Source: JBBQXY01 sp051004815
Lineage (GTDB): Bacteria > Chloroflexota > Ktedonobacteria > Ktedonobacterales > Ktedonobacteraceae
Reading direction: 5' to 3'
Length of the DNA stretch: 10,810 nt
Assembly: GCA_051004815.1 (NCBI GenBank)
Contig: JBPCJY010000248.1
Span: 1 to 10,810 of the forward strand
Made by a program: the position numbers and the translations under genes
Shown: positions 6,701-10,810 of the stretch, piece after piece
How the letters are laid out: each line of letters starts with the position of its first letter
How positions within the stretch are numbered: position 1 is the stretch's first letter
Notes under the pieces: model-generated
What the model was told of the DNA's origin: nothing
The model's input: only the letters and a program-made list of their open reading frames with translations
Database searches by the model: none

Positions 6701-7654
6701 GGGCAACAACTCCCGTGACTCAGCGTAGAGGATGAACAGCAAGCGGTACAGCACAATCAGTGCATGGTCATAAATAGCTTTGAGCGTGTTCGGTTCGGGC
6801 TGAAGCCTATTAGGCGGGTAATCCAGCAGACCTTGCGCCACATGGCGGAGTGCCTCATAGACCTGGGCCTTGAGCGAATCACCTACGCCTCGTGCATAGT
6901 CGGCACTCGCACGCCGCATCTCCTCAATGCTGAGATCCCCTGCATCAAACGCCTGCCGACGAAAAAAGGCATAAAAGTAGAGGAAGTTCTGAACATTGCC
7001 TTTCTGGAGCAATTCAGGCAAGTTGACCTCGTAGAAGCGATCGAGCTTATGGGCAGTGTCCTTATGATACAGCCGCCAGAGCCGCCCATTGGTGAGAATG
7101 CCCCAGTCCAGACCGCTATGCTGCATATAAAAAGAAATCTGGTAGGAGGGATTCTTCGTAGTAAACGAGTCGCCGCTCACATGTTTCAAGGAAATATCCA
7201 ATGGACGATCCCAATACTTCGCATCGCCTACAGCAAAGGCGCGTCCGTGTAAGAGTGCCTCGCTGAGTTTTTTCCCTTTATTGCTCACGACTGCATGCTG
7301 GTCACGATAGAAAATATAATCAGGAACTTTCGTCCCGTCCGGTGTTTCTAGCGATGCCTGCACTTCAAAAGCATGGCCCAACCGTTTCAGGACAGGTTTA
7401 ACCAGGTCATCTTCTGTTTGTGCTTCCTTCTCGCTAGGAGTATAACCAGCATAAATCTTCTGAAGATCATACAACACTTGCTCAGCCTCAATACCCAGCA
7501 TCCGCCAGTCTTCGCGCCCTGGCAAAATGACGTTGAGATAGTGATCTGAGAAGAGTTGTTGATTCCGATGTGGATAGTGTGTCAGCGTCAGTTGAATTGC
7601 TTGGTCAATCTGCCTCGCACCGCTATATTCGTCCTTTAGCGCATCAGATTTCAT
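3773..7654 (-). CDS. Type IIG (Eco57I-like) restriction-modification enzyme, fused nuclease and adenine methyltransferase
   Basis: This is a single 1293-residue chain. The N-terminal part holds a PD-(D/E)XK nuclease pattern: VPDY (D112), then VGDAKYW (D144, K146). Residues about 150-460 are a helical linker. The methyltransferase follows: GSYYTPDYIVKY (motif X, about 463-474), VLDPAMGSGHF (SAM-binding motif I, 506-516), VDLNP (560-564), GNSLIG (595-600) and the catalytic IGNPPY (motif IV, 769-774). NPPY indicates N6-adenine methylation. Between GNSLIG and NPPY lies a long insert with a low-complexity KKSSKKAQPVLAQGTAAAQP part. The C-terminal region has TGLNEAF, IKPYLRGQDIKRW and NSPLLWSYM patterns of Eco57I/TaqI-type target recognition domains, then a helical tail. 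Such enzymes both modify and cut using one recognition domain, so no partner is needed, and none is nearby. The ATG at 7654 follows AGAGGGG; an in-frame TTG at 7672 lies upstream of that site. Recognition sequence unknown. Confidence 0.9.
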   Translation of the reverse strand: MKSDALKDEYSGARQIDQAIQLTLTHYPHRNQQLFSDHYLNVILPGREDWRMLGIEAEQVLYDLQKIYAGYTPSEKEAQTEDDLVKPVLKRLGHAFEVQASLETPDGTKVPDYIFYRDQHAVVSNKGKKLSEALLHGRAFAVGDAKYWDRPLDISLKHVSGDSFTTKNPSYQISFYMQHSGLDWGILTNGRLWRLYHKDTAHKLDRFYEVNLPELLQKGNVQNFLYFYAFFRRQAFDAGDLSIEEMRRASADYARGVGDSLKAQVYEALRHVAQGLLDYPPNRLQPEPNTLKAIYDHALIVLYRLLFILYAESRELLPVLENARFRESYSLKSIKKGIQKNLDAHKSLLPNTATLWPQLKALFSIINEGSPPLNVATFNGGLFDPERHPFLEQYAVGDQHLQLAIDKLARVGGQFVDYRDLAERHLGTIYEGLLEFHLESVTPSDGNWTIDMKTEKGERKASGSYYTPDYIVKYMVEETLGPVLRRVIANAATEQEKIAAVLNVKVLDPAMGSGHFPVEATEYIARFLVENIEQPPADTGGEADLAYWKRRVVQSCIYGVDLNPLAVELAKLSLWLATVAKNRPLSFLDHHLRCGNSLIGTRFADLQKGSIGTQKKSSKKAQPVLAQGTAAAQPMLFDEESLRLTMTTAVDMMWLIESSQAQTVAEVKEQEQIYSNLRRKLIDTYDTLANLACAVHFGLAIDATLWRPLTDYVTGRNAIGFPQFDSWLQTTAAFSEQHHFFHWELEFPEVFFDRYGQQKGAAAGFDVVIGNPPYVRQEELGQLKSYFAVAYPETYRGIADLYVYFYQQGLRLTRAGGRMSYIVTNKWMRAGYGEPLRAFFAKEGVLARIIDFGHAPIFEDADVFPCILVLVKPVSELEQSPLLERDVSVLNFPREELGKVNMGRYIQEYSHTLPQSRFSKAAWNLEVKAVDQLLAKIRRIGVPLAEFAHVKPYRGVLTGLNEAFLIDTPTKNRLIRDDPRSAEIIKPYLRGQDIKRWSPEWAELWMIILKSSNNHSWPWSGTDESTAEELFRQAFPSIYAHLKPLEERLRARQDKGRYWWELRACAYYEYFDQPKIIHTDITWRPQFAYSNSSAYLLNTAYMWPTADLYLLAVVNSPLLWSYMWSNAMHGKDEALRLIYSFTETLPIAPPSEAIREESEQAVARLIQITQNRQEVHRLILDWLRMEFEIREPGSLLKNVTALEIHAFIEEVQKHRPKTAKRLTPAALRDLQAGYAEQITPLQQQSTEALALEHKLNDLINVAYNLTAEEIALLWETAPPRMPFSPGSQIVNLI

Positions 7655-7689
7655 CCATGCCCCCCTCTGCAACTCTCATGTGAGACTGT

Positions 7690-7719
7690 ACTATAACATG
7701 CAGAATAAACGATATGCAA
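7690..7719 (-). promoter_or_regulatory. Predicted promoter of the restriction enzyme gene
   Basis: On the minus strand TTGCAT (7719-7714) is separated by 18 bases from TATAGT (7695-7690), a good sigma-70-type pair. Transcription would start near 7683, about 15-20 bases before the ribosome binding site at 7660-7668. No separate controller gene is present. Confidence 0.5.
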
Positions 7720-7989
7720 CAGGCAACCGTAAAGACAAGCCCCTGACCTTAGCCATCTTTATTGATAATCGGTTAGTTTTCTTAGCTCTCTTCCTCACAT
7801 TAAGTGAGCTCGGTTGCTTCACAGATGTGGCATGAGATGAGAGCATGCTATTCTCTCTGCCTCGAAAGTTGGCCCTGGCATACTTTTGGTGAAGGGTGAG
7901 CTAATTTTTCAGACCTTATGAAAACTTGATCAGGGGGAGAGTGCATCCCATAAAACTGAAATATATTAGGCCTGATATCCTTGTCATTC
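7720..7989. other. Divergent intergenic region without a gene
   Basis: This stretch lies between the divergent promoters of the restriction enzyme and the glycosyltransferase. CTCAC (7794-7798) and GTGAG (7804-7808) can form a small hairpin. The stretch 7850-7960 is AT-rich with no credible frame. A minus-strand frame entering here from the glycosyltransferase gene is a shadow. It may contain decayed mobile DNA, but no inverted ends could be identified. Confidence 0.35.
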
Positions 7990-7998
7990 TGATATAAT
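7990..7998 (+). promoter_or_regulatory. Extended -10 promoter of the glycosyltransferase gene
   Basis: TGATATAAT gives an extended -10 (TGn plus a consensus TATAAT at 7993-7998) with no clear -35. The following bases AAAG match those after the toxin-antitoxin promoter. The gene's AGGAGG site is at 8037-8042. Confidence 0.55.
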
Positions 7999-8048
7999 AA
8001 AGCCAAATGATTTACTCGCGAAGTGACTGGAACGACAGGAGGGGACCT

Positions 8049-9584
8049 ATGGAGAATGCAAGTGACTATGACACACGCACCGCGACACTCCGACCTCGCA
8101 CGCCAGTGCCCGCCATTGAGAGACCCGCTACCCGACTGCTGGTGACCCTCGCCGGGGTGTCGTTCGTTGCCCATATGCTTGTCGCCAGCAACTACGGGTA
8201 CTTTCGTGACGAGTTGTACTACATCGCTGATGGCCGACACCTCCAGGCCGGCTATGTCGATCAGCCGCTGTTGGTGGGTTGGCTTGCGGCACTCATGCGC
8301 GTCATTGCCGGCGACAGCCTGGTGGCTATTCACATCATCCCGGCACTGGCCGTTGCTCTGATCATCGTTATCACCGGTCTTATGGCACGCGAGCTGGGCG
8401 GTGGCCGGGTGGCACAGTTGATAGCCGGCGTGGCAGCCCTCTTCACCCTGGACTTCATGGCCGTCGGGTCTATCTTCTCCATGGATGTGCTCGATCAGCT
8501 CTGGTGGGCACTTGCCAGTCTCATCCTGGTTCGCCTGCTGCGGCGGGACGCGCCGCGCCTGTGGCTGCTGGTCGGGCTGGTCATCGCCATTGCCCTGTTG
8601 ACCAAGCTGACCGTGCTCTTTTTCTGCCTCGCGCTGGCCCTGGCGGTGCTCGTCACCCCCGAGCGCCGCTACCTGCGCACACCGTGGCCATACCTGGCGG
8701 CTGGCATCGCGGGCATGGGTTTGCTGCCCGACGTGATCTGGAACGCCCTCAACGGCTGGCCCACATGGGAGTTCTGGCACAACTATGGCGGCGTCGGCCT
8801 CGGCCTGCTGGACGTCTTCGCCTCGCAGATCACTCTGATGAATCCGATCGCCGTCCCCCTTGCAGTCGTCGGCCTGGTGTTCTACTTTCGCGCGACCAGC
8901 GCGCGGTATCGGCTTCTGGGCTGGACGTTCGTCTTCGTCTATCTGATCCTCACCATCCTGCGTGTGAAGGCGTACTTCCTCGCCCCCGCCTACCCCATCC
9001 TTTTCGCCTCTGGAGCGCTGGTGCTCGAGCGAGTCCGCCTGCGACCGCGGCTCGGCTGGACCCGACCCGCCTATGTCGCCGTGCTGGGCCTCGTCGGCAT
9101 CTTGCTTGCGCCGGCTGTCATGCCCATCCTGCCGCCGACCACGGTCGTGCGTGCCTACGGGCCCCTCACTCAGGCTCTCGGCGACCGCTTTGGCTGGGAC
9201 ACCCTCACGCAAACCGTAGAGCAGGTCTATGCCGCTCTCCCGCCCGCGCAGCGAGCACAAGCTTGCGTGCTGACCAGCAACTATGGGGAGGCCGGCGCGC
9301 TTCAGCAGCTTGCCGCGCCTGGTCTCCTCCCACCGATCATCAGCGGCCACAACAACTACTACCTGTGGGGACCGGGCACATGCACGGGACAGGTGCTCAT
9401 CGCGGTGGGATATTCGCCCAGCGACTTCCAGCACTCGCCCGCCCAATACCACTTCACGCTTGCCGCCATCGAACGGTGCCAGTACTGCGTGGATTACGAG
9501 AATAACCTACCCATCACCGTCATATCCGGGCCGGCCGGGTCGAACCTCGCGAGGTTGTGGCCTTTGCTCAAGCACTATGAGTAA
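8049..9584 (+). CDS. Family 39-type integral-membrane glycosyltransferase (PMT_2/ArnT-like)
   Basis: This 511-residue protein has a short cytoplasmic N-terminus followed by about ten hydrophobic segments through residue 360, then a soluble C-terminal region of about 150 residues. After the first helix, the loop YGYFRDELYYIADGRHLQAG carries the acidic pair D54-E55 typical of GT-C enzymes. VDQPLL follows. KAYFLAPAYPILFASGALVLE (about 307-327) is another family signature. Such enzymes use a polyprenyl-phosphate sugar to glycosylate proteins or envelope lipids on the outer face of the membrane; donor and acceptor here are unknown. The C-terminal domain has cysteines at 406, 445, 477 and 480, possibly disulfides. 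The start at 8049 follows AGGAGG by six bases; an earlier ATG at 8007 lacks such a site. Its very GC-rich third positions differ from the neighbouring restriction and toxin genes, suggesting a different history. Confidence 0.85.
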   Translation: MENASDYDTRTATLRPRTPVPAIERPATRLLVTLAGVSFVAHMLVASNYGYFRDELYYIADGRHLQAGYVDQPLLVGWLAALMRVIAGDSLVAIHIIPALAVALIIVITGLMARELGGGRVAQLIAGVAALFTLDFMAVGSIFSMDVLDQLWWALASLILVRLLRRDAPRLWLLVGLVIAIALLTKLTVLFFCLALALAVLVTPERRYLRTPWPYLAAGIAGMGLLPDVIWNALNGWPTWEFWHNYGGVGLGLLDVFASQITLMNPIAVPLAVVGLVFYFRATSARYRLLGWTFVFVYLILTILRVKAYFLAPAYPILFASGALVLERVRLRPRLGWTRPAYVAVLGLVGILLAPAVMPILPPTTVVRAYGPLTQALGDRFGWDTLTQTVEQVYAALPPAQRAQACVLTSNYGEAGALQQLAAPGLLPPIISGHNNYYLWGPGTCTGQVLIAVGYSPSDFQHSPAQYHFTLAAIERCQYCVDYENNLPITVISGPAGSNLARLWPLLKHYE

Positions 9585-9631
9585 GTGCTGCGGTCGTCCT
9601 CGCAAGTCTCTGGCCCAACTGCGAAATGTAC

Positions 9632-9654
9632 ATCCAAAACGAAAAGATTTGGAT
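9632..9654. terminator. Small hairpin between convergent genes
   Basis: ATCCAAA (9632-9638) and TTTGGAT (9648-9654) form a seven-pair stem with a nine-base loop, 48 bp after the glycosyltransferase stop. The stem is AT-rich and has no T-run, so a terminator role is only possible. Confidence 0.25.
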
Positions 9655-9710
9655 CTGGCACACTCTTGGTGATTCGATGATTGCAGAGCTATGAAGCAAC
9701 CTTCCTGCTA

Positions 9711-10340
9711 TCACATAGTTGTCCAGCCAACGATACTGAGGTTAGCGTTGCTATCAGCAGGGATGGATGCGAAGGTGGTGGTGGCTCCGCCACTCAGAGA
9801 GCCAAATTGTAGGGTGATAGTCTTGCCATCGAAGCCTTGAAGCGAGTACAAACTGGCGTCGCGTGAAATGTTTGACCAGGGGAACTGGCTTTGCCTGTTC
9901 AGGCTTCCAGCGGATGCCAGTTGCGTGAGGCCGGAACCATCGGTGTCGATTTTCCAGAGGCCATTATGGCTTTTATCGACAGTGACACCGGAATCGAAGG
10001 CGAGATTGTCCACGACGAAGAGGAGTGTGTTGCGGGTAACAGCTCGCACCATCATGATAGCCTCGGTGGCATTGCTGTAGAGCAGATGTGAGGCTCCCCC
10101 GGTCGCGGGTTTGGCGAGGATAGTGCTGGGGCCTTCTTGCGCAACCGCTCCAGGGCGACTGGTGCTGTTGAGGAGACCACATTCACTGATGAAGGCTGTG
10201 CTGCCATTGTAGTTGCTATCGGCAGACCAGCAAGCCGAATGTCTACTATCGGGCGCACTCTGGTAGACGAGGGTCAAGTTGCTCACAGGCTGATTCGCCC
10301 CACGACTGGTATCGAGCAGGTAGAGGCTATCTATCAGAAC
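9711..10340 (-). pseudogene. 5'-truncated TolB/WD40-like beta-propeller fragment
   Basis: The frame reads from 10340 to a stop at 9711-9713, about 209 residues. Segments such as SLYLLDTSRG, NGLWKIDTDGSGLTQLASA, SLYSLQGFDGKTITLQFGSL and ASIPADSNANLSIVGW are typical of TolB-like or WD40-like propeller blades, and the C-terminus looks natural. The N-terminus is missing. In-frame propeller-like sequence begins straight after a stop at 10341-10343, and all three minus-strand frames are closed near there, so a single frameshift does not explain it. The only start options are GTG codons such as 10286, without a Shine-Dalgarno site and in the middle of a repeat unit. Intact relatives usually have a membrane anchor or signal peptide. 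Directly upstream lies a degenerate repeat array that may mark the break. A short expressed protein is possible but unlikely. Confidence 0.65.
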
Positions 10341-10411
10341 TCATCGCACCCGCCCGTCGAGCTCTCTCAGCCACCATCACCCCCTGACAGTGCAGCCATC
10401 AAAAAAGAGGT

Positions 10412-10560
10412 GTCCCAAATGTCTCAACCAACTCAAAGTCTCGAAGACTCACGGCCCCACCCGCCACAACAGTCCAAAAGTCTCAAAAATCCCGAGGTCC
10501 CAAATGTCCCAACCGTCTCGAAGTCTCAAAAACTCAGGCCACAACAGTCACAAAGTCACA
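10412..10560. repeat. Degenerate GTCTCAAA-type repeat array with a larger two-copy duplication
   Basis: The stretch is built from short variants of GTCTCAAA, GTCCCAAA and GTCTCGAAG at spacings of roughly 8-10 bases. On a larger scale it contains two copies of the same word order. GTCCCAAATGTCTCAACC (10412-10429) recurs with one change at 10497-10514. GTCTCGAAG occurs at 10438-10446 and 10515-10523. GCCACAACAGTC occurs at 10463-10474 and 10538-10549. A small hairpin, GTCCC TTC GGGAC (10565-10577), borders it. The units are too irregular for CRISPR. It may be an expanding low-complexity repeat or the remnant of an element. Confidence 0.7.
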
Positions 10561-10672
10561 ACTGGTCCCTTCGGGACTGTATTTTCATGAGACCTTTCAC
10601 GTCGGGCAGACCGAACTGTTCCGCCAGCTTGCCGGCAAAAACGATAAGATTATTTAGACCACTAATCTTCAT
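10556..10672 (-). CDS. 38-codon ORF overlapping the permease end
   Basis: An ATG at 10672 starts inside the permease stop region, overlapping it by 11 bases in a different frame, with GAGG four bases upstream. The product begins MKISGLNNLIVFAGKLAEQF and continues GLPDVKGLMKIQSRRDQL. The reading looks protein-like, with hydrophobic and charged residues alternating as in a helix, and the overlap suggests translational coupling. The last codons run through the small GTCCC/GGGAC hairpin and the stop lies in the repeat array. The ORF may therefore be a longer gene cut off by the repeats rather than a complete small protein. Family unknown. Confidence 0.35.
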   Translation of the reverse strand: MKISGLNNLIVFAGKLAEQFGLPDVKGLMKIQSRRDQL

Positions 10673-10810
10673 TGAGCCTCAGTGTCTGGCTGATGGATGG
10701 GCGCGAGACGAGACGTACCATCATCGTCAGCGTGATGATACAGATAACCACAAGTGCCAGTAGGGCAAAACCCAGTGAAGCGGGAATGATGATTTGAATC
10801 GGCGGAATGC
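10662..10810 (-). CDS. C-terminal end of an FtsX/MacB-like ABC transporter permease (partial)
   Basis: The frame open from the window edge to the TAG at 10662-10664 encodes 48 residues. It starts IPPIQIIIPASL, contains one strong membrane helix (LGFALLALVVICIITLTMMV), and ends with a basic-then-acidic tail, RLVSRPSISQTLRLNED. This is how FtsX-type permeases of ABC exporters often end: a last helix, then a short cytoplasmic tail of the form RP....TLRLNED. Most of the gene lies beyond the window, so subunit type and substrate cannot be told. The base pattern is consistent with real coding. Confidence 0.6.
   Translation of the reverse strand, partial: IPPIQIIIPASLGFALLALVVICIITLTMMVRLVSRPSISQTLRLNED

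Noticed and set aside
3773..7654. Methyltransferase of a BREX or DISARM system
   Set aside because: None of the partner genes (pglZ, brxC, drmA, drmB) is present in the window, and the protein carries its own nuclease motif and target recognition region.
7848..9452. Minus-strand open frame of 534 codons opposite the glycosyltransferase
   Set aside because: It is rich in Q, D, E, G and H with no domain, which is what the antisense of a GC-rich membrane gene gives. The plus-strand frame has clear family motifs.
8279..9505. Plus-strand open frame of 408 codons inside the glycosyltransferase gene
   Set aside because: Its Arg-, His- and Pro-rich composition and lack of motifs mark it as an out-of-frame shadow in GC-rich DNA.
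10412..10560. CRISPR-like array
   Set aside because: Units are short, irregular and not separated by uniform spacers, and no cas gene is present.
10137..10763. Plus-strand open frame of 208 codons
   Set aside because: It crosses the propeller fragment, the repeat array and the permease tail in antisense. Its S/P/Q-rich middle is just the translation of the repeats.

Overview
This is a 10.8 kb chromosomal segment of a bacterium, most likely a member of Chloroflexota (perhaps the Ktedonobacteria). That placement is an inference. It rests on the mix of many dispersed repeats and hairpins, a family 39-type membrane glycosyltransferase, a TolB-like propeller remnant, an FtsX-type permease ending in LRLNED, and uneven base composition between neighbouring genes. 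No rRNA, tRNA, intact transposase or phage gene is visible.

Layout from left to right. Positions 1-740 hold a Phd/YefM-type antitoxin (minus strand) whose start overlaps a TGTACA operator-like site. Its expected downstream partner would begin in an ATGA overlap and run through a 27-base C/G homopolymer to the window edge. Behind it lies a candidate miniature mobile element of about 250 bp with 13-bp flanking direct repeats. Positions 738-2514 carry a four-helix membrane protein and a HAD-family phosphatase, both minus strand. A perfect 32-bp-arm hairpin sits directly upstream of the membrane gene's ribosome binding site.

Positions 2706-3459 hold a complete toxin-antitoxin operon (plus strand): an extended -10 promoter with a direct-repeat operator candidate, an antitoxin, and an overlapping PIN-domain (VapC-like) toxin. 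Positions 3773-7654 encode one large minus-strand protein of 1293 residues that combines a PD-(D/E)XK nuclease, an N6-adenine methyltransferase and a C-terminal target-recognition region. This is a self-contained Type IIG (Eco57I-like) restriction-modification enzyme. With the two toxin-antitoxin loci it forms a small defence and stability cluster.

Positions 8049-9584 encode a GC-rich integral-membrane glycosyltransferase (plus strand). The right end is eroded: a 5'-truncated TolB/WD40-like propeller fragment, a degenerate GTCTCAAA-type repeat array, a 38-codon ORF, and the last 48 codons of an FtsX/MacB-like permease that runs off the window.

The restriction enzyme, the TA operon, the HAD protein and the glycosyltransferase belong to known families. 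I see no convincing unknown multigene system. The most novel material is in the small elements: the homopolymer-containing reading frame, the two hairpin or miniature elements, the repeat array, and the overlapping small ORF.
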